From the NCBI RefSeq assembly GCF_002114285.1, contig NZ_NEDJ01000024.1:1-47119 (forward strand): DNA of 47,119 nt, written 5' to 3'. The stretch's first letter is position 1. Each line of letters starts with the position of its first letter. A program made the position numbers and the translations under genes. Shown one piece after another: positions 17,034 through 25,935 of this stretch. Under the pieces are notes generated by a model. The model made no database searches and was not told the origin of the DNA. It worked only from the letters and a program-made list of their open reading frames with translations. Origin of the DNA: Halorubrum ezzemoulense DSM 17463 (GTDB taxonomy: Archaea; Halobacteriota; Halobacteria; Halobacteriales; Haloferacaceae).

Positions 17034-17984
17034 GTGCTGCCCGGGTCGCCACTCCTCGAACTGCTGTTGATCGCCGTCGGCGTCGCCCTCCTGTACGCCG
17101 GCGCCGAACTGCTCGTCGCGGGGGCGAGGGACCTCGCGCTCGCCGTGGGGCTGAAGGCGTCGACGGTCGGCGGCACCGTCGTGGCGTTCGCGACGACGGC
17201 CCCGGAGCTTTTCGTCTCCCTGCTCGGCGCCGTCACGGTGTCGACGGACATCGGACTCGGCGCGATCGTGGGCTCGAACATCGCGAACATCGGGCTCGTG
17301 TTGGGGGTGTCGGCGCTGATCCGCCCGCTCAACGTCTCCGACACGGTGTTTCGCCGTGACGTCCCGTTCATGGTGCTGGCCGCGCTGCTGTTGGTCGGCC
17401 TCGGTTGGGACGGGCGGATCGGGTTCCTCGACGGCGTCGTGCTGCTCGGGACGCTCGTGGCGTTCACCGCCGCGGTGCTGCGACGCGTCCGGGAGAACCA
17501 GTCGGCGATCACCGACAGCGAGCGGGACGAGATGCCGGACGCGAAGGCCCGCGACATCGCGATGGTCGTCGCCGGGATCGCGGCGCTCGTCCTCGGCTCG
17601 CGGTGGCTGATCGACGGCAGCGAGTCGCTGCTGGCGGCCGCCGGCTTCTCGGACATCTTCATCGGACTCACCGTGCTGGCGCTCGGCACGTCGCTGCCGG
17701 AGCTGGCGGCCAGCGTCGTGGCCGCGGTGCGCGGCGAGGCGGAGTTCAGCGTCGGCAACGTCGTCGGCTCGAACATCTACAACATCCTCGCCGTCATCGG
17801 CATCGTGGCCGTCGTGACGCCCATCGGCGTCGCCCCGGGCGTTCGCGGCTTCGAGTTCCCCGCGCTGCTCGCGTTCACGGCCGTCATCGTCGGCATCATG
17901 GCGTACAGCGAGCGGATCACCCGCGTCGACGGCGCGGTCCTCACCGTCGGATACGGGGCCTTCGTCTATCTGTTGCTCCCGTAG
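17034..17984 (+). CDS. Sodium/calcium exchanger family membrane antiporter
   Basis: This 316-residue CaCA-family antiporter has about ten transmembrane helices and two inverted alpha repeats. The first carries VAFATTAPELFVS and GSNIANIGLVLG; the second carries LALGTSLPELAAS and VVGSNIYNILAVIG. The Glu in each (PEL) and the Asn in GSN bind the cation in known relatives. It would extrude Ca2+ (or another cation) against Na+ or H+ across the cell membrane. A cytoplasmic loop of about 30 charged residues separates the halves. I chose the GTG at 17034 (MLPGSPLLELLL); an in-frame TTG at 17007 is possible but lies inside an AT-rich promoter-like patch. No regulator is adjacent. Confidence 0.9.
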   Translation: MLPGSPLLELLLIAVGVALLYAGAELLVAGARDLALAVGLKASTVGGTVVAFATTAPELFVSLLGAVTVSTDIGLGAIVGSNIANIGLVLGVSALIRPLNVSDTVFRRDVPFMVLAALLLVGLGWDGRIGFLDGVVLLGTLVAFTAAVLRRVRENQSAITDSERDEMPDAKARDIAMVVAGIAALVLGSRWLIDGSESLLAAAGFSDIFIGLTVLALGTSLPELAASVVAAVRGEAEFSVGNVVGSNIYNILAVIGIVAVVTPIGVAPGVRGFEFPALLAFTAVIVGIMAYSERITRVDGAVLTVGYGAFVYLLLP

Positions 17985-18072
17985 CGCGGACGGCCGGACC
18001 CCGGTCGACGCGCCCCCGCGGAGTCGGAGCAGAACCGACGGCTATTCCGTCGCGGGCGATCGAGTCGGCGTC

Positions 18073-19539
18073 GTGATAGCGATCGTCGTCAGCCGGGCCG
18101 ACAGCGCCTCGGCGCACATCGGCGAGCGGCTGCTCGAGGTCGGCGACTGGGAGGCGCGCGAGGACGAGTCGCACCCCGACGCCGACGGGGGCGCAACGTA
18201 CTACCGGGCGGCGGGGTTCGAGCTCCGCGAGTTCGACGACCTCCACATCCGCCTGTCGGACCCGGCCGCCGCGTTCGACTGCGACCCCGAGTTCCTCGCG
18301 TTCGTCTCCAGACACTCGGGGGAGACGGGCGAACTCCTGACCGCGCACCTCACCGGGAACTTCGGCGAGGCGAAGGACGGGGGCGACCCCGAGTCGCTGG
18401 CGCGGGCCGCGCCGGGCGCGGAGAAGCGCGCCGTCGAGGCGCTCGCGCGACATGCCCCGGAGGGGTACGAGGTCGGCATCGAGTGTACCCACCACGGGCC
18501 GACGGGCGTCTCCGTACCGTCGCTGTTCGTCGAACTCGGCTCCGACGAGCCGCAGTGGGAGGACCCCGAGGCGGCCGCGGCGGTCGCGCGGGCAGTCCTC
18601 GACCTGCGCGGGACCGGCGCGGACGTAGTCGGCGAGGGCGTCGCCGACGCCGCGACCGCGCCGCGCCCCCGTCACGTCGTCGGCTTCGGCGGCGGCCACT
18701 ACGCGCCGCGGTTCACCCGTATCGTCCGCGAGACCGCGTGGGCGGTTGGGCACGTCGGCGCCGACTGGGCGCTCGCCGCCCTCGGCGCGCCCGAGGCGAA
18801 CTGCGACGTTATCGAGGCCGCCTTCGAGCGGAGCCGCGCCGACCGGGCCGTGATCGACGGTGACCGCCCCGACCTCGCCGCGGTGGTCGAGGACCTCGGT
18901 CACCGGGTCGTGAGCGAGACGTGGGTCCGCGAGGTCGGCGATGCTCCGATCCCGCTCGTCGAGCGGCTGGAGGCGGCGATCGGACCGGTCGACGAGGGGT
19001 TGCGGTTCGGCGCGGTCGCCGACGAAGTCCCCGAAACGGCGGGGACCGAGGCGGAAGACGCCGGTGGCGACCGGGCGGACGGCACCGGCGGCGACGGGGC
19101 AGCGGTCCGGGTCCGCGACCTTCCGGCGGACCTATGCTCGCGGGCGCAGGGGCTCGACGCCGCCGCGACGCGGGAGGCGGTCGAGCGCGTCGCCGTCGCG
19201 TTCGACACGGAACAAGGCGGCACCCGCGCGGCGGGGCGGGTCGCGTTCGCGACGACTCCGGAGACGCCGGGGTACGCGGACCTCGTGGACGGGTTGGCGG
19301 CGGTGTTGGAGACCGGGTACGACGCGGTCGAGGTGGCGGCCGACCGGAACGCGGTGGTCGCCCGCGAGACCGCGTTCGACCCGTCGCTGGCGGCCGAACG
19401 AGGCGTACCGGAGGGGCCGGCGTTCGGCCGGCTCGCCGACGGGGAGGCGGTCGAGGTCGACGGCGCGACCGTCGAACCAGACGACGTGTCGCGAGCGCGG
19501 ACGGAGCGGTTCCCGATCGACGGCGACGCCCTCAAATAA
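18073..19539 (+). CDS. dtdA: D-aminoacyl-tRNA deacylase (archaeal type)
   Basis: This enzyme hydrolyses D-amino acids mischarged on tRNA. The 488-residue protein has the DtdA pattern: IAIVVSRADSASAHIGERL at the start, the conserved ECTHHGPT, then FVELGSDEPQW and GFGGGHYAPRFT, whose His residues are candidates for the zinc site. The last 190 residues hold acidic, low-complexity inserts typical of halophiles, which make it longer than most family members. It starts with GTG at 18073. It is upstream of ftsZ1 on the same strand, separated by a promoter-bearing gap, so independent transcription of ftsZ1 is likely. Confidence 0.92.
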   Translation: MIAIVVSRADSASAHIGERLLEVGDWEAREDESHPDADGGATYYRAAGFELREFDDLHIRLSDPAAAFDCDPEFLAFVSRHSGETGELLTAHLTGNFGEAKDGGDPESLARAAPGAEKRAVEALARHAPEGYEVGIECTHHGPTGVSVPSLFVELGSDEPQWEDPEAAAAVARAVLDLRGTGADVVGEGVADAATAPRPRHVVGFGGGHYAPRFTRIVRETAWAVGHVGADWALAALGAPEANCDVIEAAFERSRADRAVIDGDRPDLAAVVEDLGHRVVSETWVREVGDAPIPLVERLEAAIGPVDEGLRFGAVADEVPETAGTEAEDAGGDRADGTGGDGAAVRVRDLPADLCSRAQGLDAAATREAVERVAVAFDTEQGGTRAAGRVAFATTPETPGYADLVDGLAAVLETGYDAVEVAADRNAVVARETAFDPSLAAERGVPEGPAFGRLADGEAVEVDGATVEPDDVSRARTERFPIDGDALK

Positions 19540-19647
19540 TTTATAAAAGCCCGTGCGGCCGGCGGATCGACCGCGTCAGCCGTACTCGCTCGGGTCGGCC
19601 GCGAACGCCGGAGATTTCGGCGTCCGACCTGCGTCAGACGATCGGGC

Positions 19648-19660
19648 AAAAATAAATACG
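19648..19660 (+). promoter_or_regulatory. TATA-like element of ftsZ1
   Basis: An AT-rich patch, caaaaataaatac, stands in the GC-rich gap before ftsZ1, about 25-37 bp before the ATG at 19685. This suggests a very short leader or a leaderless transcript for the ftsZ1-secE-spt5 genes. A second AT-rich patch, aataatttataaaag, follows the dtdA stop region at 19536-19550. Confidence 0.5.
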
Positions 19661-19684
19661 TCCGGGTCGCAACGACACCACATA

Positions 19685-20845
19685 ATGGACTCCATCGTTG
19701 AGGACGCCATCGACGAAGCCGAAGAGGCCCCCGCAGAGGACGCCGGGGGAGCCGGCGAGAGCGCCGCCGGAGGGAGCGCCGGCGCGCCGCCACAGACCGG
19801 GACGATGACCGACGACGAGCTGCAGGACGTCCTCCAAGACCTCCAGACGAACATCACGGTCGTCGGCTGCGGGGGCGCCGGCGGCAACACGGTCAACCGC
19901 ATGACTGAGGAGGGGATCCACGGCGCGAAGCTGGTCGCCGCCAACACAGACGTCCAGCACCTCGTCAACATCGAGGCCGACACGAAGATCCTCATGGGCC
20001 AACAGAAGACGCAGGGGCGCGGCGCGGGCTCCCTCCCGCAGGTGGGCGAGGAGGCCGCCATCGAGTCCCAAGAGGAGATCCAAGACGCCATCGACGGCTC
20101 CGACATGGTGTTCGTCACCGCCGGGCTCGGCGGCGGCACCGGGACCGGCTCGGCGCCGGTGGTCGCGAAGGCGGCCCGCGAGTCTGGCGCGCTCACCATC
20201 GCCATCGTCACGACCCCGTTCACGGCCGAGGGCGAGGTCCGACGCACGAACGCCGAGGCCGGCCTCGAACGCCTCCGCGACGTGAGCGACACGGTCATCG
20301 TCGTCCCCAACGACCGCCTGCTCGACGCGGTCGGGAAGCTCCCCGTCCGGCAGGCGTTCAAGGTGTCCGACGAGGTGCTGATGCGCTCGGTGAAGGGGAT
20401 CACGGAGCTCATCACGATGCCCGGGCTCGTCAACCTCGACTTCGCCGACGTTCGCACGGTCATGGAGAAGGGCGGCGTCGCGATGATCGGCCTCGGCGAG
20501 TCGGACTCCGACTCGAAGGCGCAAGACTCGGTGAAGTCCGCGCTGCGCTCGCCGCTGCTCGACGTCGACATCTCGGGCGCGAACTCCGCGCTGGTGAACG
20601 TCACCGGCGGCACCGACATGTCCATCGAGGAGGCGGAGGGCGTCGTCGAGGAGATATACGACCGGATCGACCCCGACGCCCGGATCATCTGGGGGACCTC
20701 CGTCGACGACGAGCTCGAAGGCGAGATGCGAACCATGATCGTCGTCACCGGCGTCGAGTCGCCGCAGATCTACGGGAGCAACGGCGAACCGCCGGAGGGC
20801 GGCGCTGCTTCCGCCGACGTCGAGGACATCGACTACGTGGAGTAG
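19685..20845 (+). CDS. ftsZ1: Cell division protein FtsZ1
   Basis: This tubulin-like GTPase is 386 residues long. The N-terminal 45 residues are an acidic tail ([19 protein letters not shown]). The GTPase follows, with [13 protein letters not shown] near 61-73, the tubulin signature GGGTGTGS at 149-156, and the NLDFADV T7-loop near 250-256 that activates GTP hydrolysis in the next subunit. The C-terminus ends in an acidic tail, DVEDIDYVE. Haloarchaea carry two FtsZ paralogs. The [13 protein letters not shown] start and the secE-spt5 neighbours point to FtsZ1, which in Haloferax assembles first and organises the division ring. The ATG at 19685 was chosen over upstream in-frame codons that lie in the promoter. 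Confidence 0.96.
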   Translation: MDSIVEDAIDEAEEAPAEDAGGAGESAAGGSAGAPPQTGTMTDDELQDVLQDLQTNITVVGCGGAGGNTVNRMTEEGIHGAKLVAANTDVQHLVNIEADTKILMGQQKTQGRGAGSLPQVGEEAAIESQEEIQDAIDGSDMVFVTAGLGGGTGTGSAPVVAKAARESGALTIAIVTTPFTAEGEVRRTNAEAGLERLRDVSDTVIVVPNDRLLDAVGKLPVRQAFKVSDEVLMRSVKGITELITMPGLVNLDFADVRTVMEKGGVAMIGLGESDSDSKAQDSVKSALRSPLLDVDISGANSALVNVTGGTDMSIEEAEGVVEEIYDRIDPDARIIWGTSVDDELEGEMRTMIVVTGVESPQIYGSNGEPPEGGAASADVEDIDYVE

Positions 20846-20906
20846 TCGCCCCGTCCCGAGCCGCATCAAAAGGTAAAAACCGTCTCGTCTCGAATTCGCT
20901 GGTAAC

Positions 20907-21083
20907 ATGGACGTTCCGTACGACCTCAACAGCTACATTCGGGTGCTGAAGCTGGCGAGCACGCCGAGCACCGACGAGTTCCTCCAGGTGTCGAAGATCG
21001 CCGGCGCCGGGATCCTGCTCATCGGGTTCATCGGCTTCCTGATGTTCGCGATCATGAGCCTCCTCCCGGGGGTCGGCGCGTAA
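20907..21083 (+). CDS. secE: Preprotein translocase subunit SecE
   Basis: This 58-residue single-helix protein, too short to show in usual ORF lists, starts MDVPYDLNSYIRVLKLASTP. It has an amphipathic N-terminal helix and one transmembrane helix (about 33-55), the archaeal SecE/Sec61-gamma layout. It clamps the SecY channel. The last base of its TAA is the A of the spt5 ATG (TAATG), so SecE and Spt5 are translationally coupled, a gene order conserved across archaea. It follows ftsZ1 by 61 bp, on the same strand. Confidence 0.95.
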   Translation: MDVPYDLNSYIRVLKLASTPSTDEFLQVSKIAGAGILLIGFIGFLMFAIMSLLPGVGA

Positions 21084-21535
21084 TGCCGATCTACTCGGTC
21101 AAGACGACGGCGAGCCAGGAACGCACCGTCGCCGACATGCTCGCCGAGAAGGAGACGCCCGAGATCCAGGCCGTCATCGCCCCCGACCAGCTCACGAGCT
21201 ACGTGATGGTCGAGGCGACCGACGGGGCCGCGTTCGGCCGGATTCTCGACGAGATCCCGCACGCCCGCGGCGTCATTCAGGGCGGCGACGGCCCGGCCGA
21301 GAGCCCCTTCTCCGAGGTCGAGCACTTCCTCTCGCCGACCCCGGACGTGGAGGGGATCGCCGAGGGCGACATCGTCGAGCTGATCGCCGGTCCGTTCAAG
21401 GGCGAGAAGGCGCGCGTCCAGCGGATCGACGAGGGGAAAGACCAGGTGACCGTCGAGCTGTACGAGGCGACCGTCCCGATTCCGGTGACGGTCCGCGGCG
21501 ACCAGATCCGCGTCCTCGACAGCGAGGAACGGTAA
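21083..21535 (+). CDS. spt5: Transcription elongation factor Spt5 (NusG-like)
   Basis: The 150-residue protein has an NGN domain (about 1-85, PIYSVKTTASQERTVADML) that closes the RNA polymerase clamp with Spt4, and a KOW domain (about 92-148, AEGDIVELIAGPFKGEKARV) that contacts the ribosome or other factors. Length and layout match archaeal Spt5. It overlaps the secE stop codon by one base, which indicates a shared message. The gene is essential in the archaea where it has been tested, so no special regulation is expected. Confidence 0.95.
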   Translation: MPIYSVKTTASQERTVADMLAEKETPEIQAVIAPDQLTSYVMVEATDGAAFGRILDEIPHARGVIQGGDGPAESPFSEVEHFLSPTPDVEGIAEGDIVELIAGPFKGEKARVQRIDEGKDQVTVELYEATVPIPVTVRGDQIRVLDSEER

Positions 21536-21656
21536 GGCCTCCGGCCGGCCGATCGGCGCGGCGGCGGACGAGGAAGCGCGAGCCGACCCGACCGTCTGAC
21601 GCCGGGATCGCACGCAACGACAAGGGCTTTATTCGACGACGACGGACCGTAGCGAT

Positions 21657-22619
21657 ATGTTCGGCCACGGCGCGCCGGCGGTGTTGAGCGTGATTCCCGA
21701 CACGTTCACGTTCGCGTGGATCGTCGCGATCCTCTTCGCGACGGCGTGGCTGCTCGACGAGCGCGGGCTGGCCGCCGGTCGCGCGCTCGCGGCCGGGACG
21801 TGGGCGCTGTTCGGGCTCTTCTGGCTGTCGACGGTGCCGTACTTCGCGTTCGAACACCAGAGCTACGTCGAGTCGATCCTTGCGCTCGTCGGCTTCCCCG
21901 CCAGCGTGTACGCGGGGTATCTCCTCTACGACGGGCGCGCGTCGCTTTTCACGCTCACGCGGGCCATCGCGATCATGCTCTTCATCTACCTCCCGTTCGA
22001 GACGATCCCGGCGTTCACCGTCGGCGGGGTCGCGGTCCCGGAGCCCCGCCGGATCCTCATCGAGGTCGTGGCGACGCAGACCGGTGCGCTCATCGACCTG
22101 CTCGGGTACGCGCCGGAGGCGGTGACGAGCAGGGAGGGGTACGAGGCGGCGTACTCGTGGACGCTGGACGACGGCCACACCGTCATCATCCACATCGTAC
22201 TGGCGTGTACGGGGCTGGGGAGTATGGCCATCTTCGGCGGCCTCGTCGCCGCCGTCGAGGCGCCGCTCGCGCGGAAGCTCCGCGCGCTCGCGGTGTCGAT
22301 CCCGCTCATTTACGTCCTGAACATCTTCCGGACGACGTTCATTTCGGTGGTGTCTGGCAACCAGTACATGCACTGGTACCCGGACCTGGTGATGACGATG
22401 TTCGGCGCGACCGACCCGTACCGGGTGTCGTTCCTCATCTCCGACCGGATCATGAGCCAGCTGCTGGCGGTCGTGGCGCTCATCGCGATCACCTTCCTCG
22501 CGGTGCGCGAGCTACCCGAGCTCGCGGTCATCTTGGAGGACGTGCTCTACCTCATCACCGGCGAGGAGCACGACCTGACCGAGGCGCTCGACCTGCCGCG
22601 CGAACCGACGAACCGATAG
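21657..22619 (+). CDS. artA: Archaeosortase A
   Basis: This integral membrane transpeptidase-like enzyme cuts PGF-CTERM surface proteins and joins them to a membrane lipid. The 320-residue protein has about eight hydrophobic segments. The catalytic Cys is C184 in LACTGLGSM, and the Arg residues are R225 (NIFRTTF) and R264 (ISDRIMS). The spacings of 41 and 39 residues equal those of the experimentally tested triad in Haloferax volcanii ArtA (C173, R214, R253, from memory), which strongly supports the assignment. It follows spt5 by 121 bp on the same strand and stands 10 kb from a PGF-CTERM substrate gene. Its C-terminal 30 residues are acidic and cytoplasmic. Confidence 0.95.
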   Translation: MFGHGAPAVLSVIPDTFTFAWIVAILFATAWLLDERGLAAGRALAAGTWALFGLFWLSTVPYFAFEHQSYVESILALVGFPASVYAGYLLYDGRASLFTLTRAIAIMLFIYLPFETIPAFTVGGVAVPEPRRILIEVVATQTGALIDLLGYAPEAVTSREGYEAAYSWTLDDGHTVIIHIVLACTGLGSMAIFGGLVAAVEAPLARKLRALAVSIPLIYVLNIFRTTFISVVSGNQYMHWYPDLVMTMFGATDPYRVSFLISDRIMSQLLAVVALIAITFLAVRELPELAVILEDVLYLITGEEHDLTEALDLPREPTNR

Positions 22620-22654
22620 GGCGGCGGGTCCGCGACGGCCCCGCTTTGGAGATA

Positions 22655-22682
22655 CTATAGATTACTATATAGCAAGCTATAG
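22655..22682. promoter_or_regulatory. CTATA-box cluster and dyad upstream of the MgtC/SapB gene
   Basis: In a gap that is otherwise GC-rich, the cluster holds ctatag (22655-22660), ctatatag (22665-22672) and ctatag (22677-22682). The last two enclose a perfect dyad, tatagc-aa-gctata (22668-22681). It lies about 97-124 bp before the GTG at 22779. It could be the promoter itself, a metal- or ion-responsive operator, or both. A near copy of the dyad core lies upstream of porA. Confidence 0.55.
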
Positions 22683-22778
22683 ACGTAGCGGGCCGGAACG
22701 GTCGGTCATGACTACGAGGGCGCGAGACGGACCGTCGGGCGCCGGTCCGAGAGCGCGGTCGCGCGGAGGTGGGCGGCG

Positions 22779-24026
22779 GTGATAGGCGGGGTCGACCCGT
22801 TCGTCTACCTCGAGACGAACGTCGCGAAGCTGGCGTTAGCGACCGCGCTCGGCATGTTCCTCGGGCTGGAGCGCGAGTGGTCGCAGAAGTCGGCGGGGAT
22901 CCGGACGTTCGCGCTCGTCAGCCTCGCGGCGGCGGTGTTCTCGCTCGTCGACGAGCCCGGGCTGCTCGTCGTCGGCGGCGTGCTGGTGGTCGCCAGCGCG
23001 GTGTTACTGGCGGTCCGGAGCTTCGTCGAGGCCGAGGTCGACGGGCTCTCGCTGACCACGTCGGCGTCGCTGCTCGTCACGTACGGGGTCGGGGTGCTCG
23101 TCGCCGAGGAGTTGTTCATCGAGTCGGTGACGGTGGCGGTGCTCTCGTCGCTGCTCTTGGTGTTGAAACGGGAGCTCCACCAGTTCGCGTGGGGGCTCTC
23201 GCGCGAGGAGGTGCGCAGCGCGGTGGAGTTCACCATCCTCGCGTTCGTCGTCTTCCCCCTCCTCCCCGCCGAGACGATCGACCCGTGGAACGCGGTCCAG
23301 CCGCGGCTCGTCTGGTCGCTCGTGGTCGCGGTCAGCGCCATCGGCTTCGTCAACTACGTGCTGGTGAAGCGGTATCAGGGGCGCGGCTACGCGGTGACCG
23401 GGTTCTTCGGCGGGCTCGTCAACTCGACGGCGGTCGTCGCCGAGATGGCGAAGCGCGCGAAGGGGCGCGCCGACCTCGGTGAGATCGCGGTGGGGTCGAT
23501 CCTGCTCGCCAACGCCGCCATGGCGTTCCGGAACGCCGCGGTCGTGGCCGTCTTCGTCCCCGAGGCGGCGCTCGTCGTCGGCGCGCCGCTCGGCGCGATC
23601 ACGGTCGCGGGGATCGGCGTCGCCGTGTGGCGGAGCGACTGGCGGACGACGATGGAGGCGGAGCTCACCTCGCCGTTCAGCCTCGGGAACGCGCTCACGT
23701 TCGGCGCGCTCTTCCTGCTCGTGCTGCTCGCCTCCGCGGTCGCCGAGCGGACGTTCGGCGCTGGCGGGTTCGTCGCCACCTCCTTCCTCGCGGGGCTGGT
23801 GTCGTCGGGGACCTCGACGACCACGGCGGTCTCGCTGCTCGGGACCGGACAGATCGGCGTCGACACCGCGGTCGCGGGCGTGGTCGCCGGGACGGCCGCC
23901 AGCATCCTGGTGAAGACGGCGTTCGCGGCGAGCATCGCGCGCGAGCTGGTCAGGCCGGTGTTCCTGTGGAACCTCCTGTTGATCGCCGTGGGCGTGGTCG
24001 CGGGGGCGCCGCTGTTGCTGTTGTGA
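22779..24026 (+). CDS. MgtC/SapB-like and DUF4010 membrane protein
   Basis: The 415-residue protein has an N-terminal MgtC/SapB-type domain (about 1-140, with ALGMFLGLEREWSQKSAGIRTFALVSL) followed by a DUF4010-type domain with many helices and the conserved VTGFFGGLVNSTAVVAEMA and FLAGLVSSGTSTTTAVSLL. MgtC relatives are linked to growth at low Mg2+ and to ATP-synthase or phosphate control in bacteria; the archaeal role is not established. It begins with GTG. The AT-rich cluster of CTATA boxes upstream suggests its own regulated promoter. It is not joined to artA, and the CBS genes downstream are convergent. Confidence 0.87.
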   Translation: MIGGVDPFVYLETNVAKLALATALGMFLGLEREWSQKSAGIRTFALVSLAAAVFSLVDEPGLLVVGGVLVVASAVLLAVRSFVEAEVDGLSLTTSASLLVTYGVGVLVAEELFIESVTVAVLSSLLLVLKRELHQFAWGLSREEVRSAVEFTILAFVVFPLLPAETIDPWNAVQPRLVWSLVVAVSAIGFVNYVLVKRYQGRGYAVTGFFGGLVNSTAVVAEMAKRAKGRADLGEIAVGSILLANAAMAFRNAAVVAVFVPEAALVVGAPLGAITVAGIGVAVWRSDWRTTMEAELTSPFSLGNALTFGALFLLVLLASAVAERTFGAGGFVATSFLAGLVSSGTSTTTAVSLLGTGQIGVDTAVAGVVAGTAASILVKTAFAASIARELVRPVFLWNLLLIAVGVVAGAPLLLL

Positions 24027-24079
24027 GGGCCCGCTGAGTCCGGTGGGCGAAGTGGGTCAGGCAGCCCGTCGGACCGGCC

Positions 24080-24454
24080 TCAGGAGATGTGTGCGGCGAT
24101 GTCCGTCGACGACATCATCCCGACGTAGTCGTCGTCGACGACCGGGAGGTGTTTCACGCCGTACATGGTCATCATCGCGGCGACCTCCTCCAGCATGAGG
24201 TCCGGCGTCACCGTCTCGACGTCCTCGGTCATCACGTCGCGGACCGTCGTCGCCTCCGGGTCGCTCCCGTTGGCGACCGCTCCGACGACGTCGCTCTGCG
24301 TGAGGATACATCCTCCGCCCGTCGTCACGACGAGCGCACTGATGTTCTCGTCGCGCATCCGCCGGGCGGCCTCCCGGAGCGGCGCGTCCGCCCCGATCGT
24401 CTCCAAGGGCGTCGACATCACGTCCGCGACGCGGGTCCTGTCGTCGAGATCCAT
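24080..24454 (-). CDS. CBS-pair protein 1
   Basis: The 124-residue protein is just two CBS motifs (Bateman module): VADVMSTPLETIGADAPLRE to VVTTGGGCILTQSD, then VRDVMTEDVETVTPDLMLEE to MMSSTDIAAHIS. Bateman modules bind adenosine nucleotides such as AMP, ATP or S-adenosylmethionine and sense energy state. With no fused effector domain, it would work by contacting a partner. A second single-module CBS gene follows upstream on the same strand, so they may be paralogs that form a heterodimer. The ATG at 24454 was preferred, although ATGs at 24481 and 24499 are in frame. Confidence 0.85.
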   Translation of the reverse strand: MDLDDRTRVADVMSTPLETIGADAPLREAARRMRDENISALVVTTGGGCILTQSDVVGAVANGSDPEATTVRDVMTEDVETVTPDLMLEEVAAMMTMYGVKHLPVVDDDYVGMMSSTDIAAHIS

Positions 24455-24568
24455 ACCGCGCTGTGTGTTACCATGTTTCATTACTCTTCCGGAACGCACA
24501 ACGCGACGCGATCTCGACTCGGATGCGGCGCCGTCACGCGGCCTCGGGCCGTCCCGGCGCCCGACCCG

Positions 24569-24955
24569 TCAGCCTCGCCGCGAGAGGTACGCCGTGAGGT
24601 CCGTCGTGGAGACCATGCCGATCGGTCTGTCGTCGCCGTCGGTCACCGGGAGGTGGGTGTAGCCGTGTGCGGTCGGCTCCGCCAGCTCCGCGACGGTGTC
24701 TTCGCGGCCGACCGTGACCACGTCGGTCGTCATGAACGCCTCGACCGGCGTCCGGTCTTTCGGGTCGTTGTCCCGGACGAGGGCGACGAAGTCCGTCGCG
24801 GTGATCAGCCCGGCGAGGGCCCCGTCGGAGTCGAGGACGAGGAGAGAGCTACCCCCGGACTCGCGCATCTGCTCCGCCGCGTCGGCCGCCGCGGCCCCGC
24901 GTTCGATAGTCGTCAGGTCGGTCGACATGAGTCGATCTACCGGCACGTCATTCAT
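24569..24955 (-). CDS. CBS-pair protein 2
   Basis: The 128-residue protein is a second stand-alone Bateman module: VDRLMSTDLTTIERGAAAAD to LVLDSDGALAGLITATDF, then VEAFMTTDVVTVGREDTVAE to GMVSTTDLTAYLSRRG. The layout equals that of CBS-pair protein 1, but the sequence has diverged, so the duplication is old. It is separated from the first by about 110 bp, with no T-tract, so one message is possible. Start: ATG at 24955; another ATG four codons upstream is possible. Likely ligand AMP or ATP, not demonstrated. Confidence 0.85.
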   Translation of the reverse strand: MNDVPVDRLMSTDLTTIERGAAAADAAEQMRESGGSSLLVLDSDGALAGLITATDFVALVRDNDPKDRTPVEAFMTTDVVTVGREDTVAELAEPTAHGYTHLPVTDGDDRPIGMVSTTDLTAYLSRRG

Positions 24956-25031
24956 GATGCGTGCCAACGCCCCACATAATAATCAAACGTGCGGTCGGTT
25001 CGGGGGCGTTCGCCTCGCGACCGCGGACGCC

Positions 25032-25829
25032 TCACTCGTCGACGAGCGACTCGGGGGCGCCGGCGAGACCGACGAGGGCGTCAGCCTCGACGTGGTGGAG
25101 GTCACCCGGGATCACGAGCAGGTGGAGCGGGTCACCGAACTCGCGGTCGGCGAGCGCGCTCAGACGGTCGGCCGCGACGACCGCGTCCGGCGAGCCGGCG
25201 CGGGCGACGACGACCGCGAGCTCGTCCGCCCACTCCTCGGCCAGCAGTCCGGCGGCGACGTCCGCGGTCATGTACTCCTCGTGGTCGGGGTCCGGACCGG
25301 CGGGGCCCGTTCCCACCTTGATGTCGAGGTAGACGACGGTGTGGAGCCCGCGCTCCCGGTTCGCCTCGATCGTCTCGACCACGCTCCCGGGGACGTCGTC
25401 GCCGCCGTGAGCGTACGGGAACGGGAGCGTCGTCGCCTTGCCGAACCGGTAGTTCTGGAGCCCGGTGAGACTCGACGCCGCGGACTGGGCGGTCACGCCG
25501 TGGATCACGCGCGTGTCGATCCCGCGCTCCTCGGCGCGGAGGCGAAGGTCGGTGTGGGTGGTCGAGATCATCGTGTCGCCGGCGGTACAGAACGCGGCGT
25601 TGCCGGACTCGGCCGCCGCGAGTATCGGCTCCGGGTCCTGCTCGACGCCGGCGCGGTCGCGCACCTCGACGTCGACGCCGTGGTGCGCCTCAAGGTCAGC
25701 GACGTCGGCGCCGACCAGTCGGCTGGTGTAGAACTCCGCGAAGACCCTGTCGGCCGCGCGGAGCGCCTCCCGTCCCTCGACGGTGACGGAGCGCTCGTCG
25801 TAGAGACCGAGCCCGATGAACGTGAGCAT
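25032..25829 (-). CDS. dphB: Diphthine synthase (diphthamide pathway methyltransferase)
   Basis: DphB uses S-adenosylmethionine to trimethylate the modified histidine of elongation factor 2 during diphthamide formation. The 265-residue protein matches the tetrapyrrole-methylase fold: the start MLTFIGLGLYDERSVTVEG, the SAM loop GDTMISTTHTDLRLRAEE, the core IHGVTAQSAASSLTGLQNYRFG, and LVIPGDLHHVEADAL near the end. The start is the only sensible ATG. It is upstream of, and divergent from, porA across a 174-bp gap that must hold both promoters. Confidence 0.95.
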   Translation of the reverse strand: MLTFIGLGLYDERSVTVEGREALRAADRVFAEFYTSRLVGADVADLEAHHGVDVEVRDRAGVEQDPEPILAAAESGNAAFCTAGDTMISTTHTDLRLRAEERGIDTRVIHGVTAQSAASSLTGLQNYRFGKATTLPFPYAHGGDDVPGSVVETIEANRERGLHTVVYLDIKVGTGPAGPDPDHEEYMTADVAAGLLAEEWADELAVVVARAGSPDAVVAADRLSALADREFGDPLHLLVIPGDLHHVEADALVGLAGAPESLVDE

Positions 25830-25935
25830 ACCCGGAGTCGGCGCGCGGCGAATGAAAAGAACGCGGAAAATCGGCTCGGCAGCGCGAGAACATTTGACAC
25901 CCTAATAGACCTTCATGATTGTCCCTTGGGATTCC

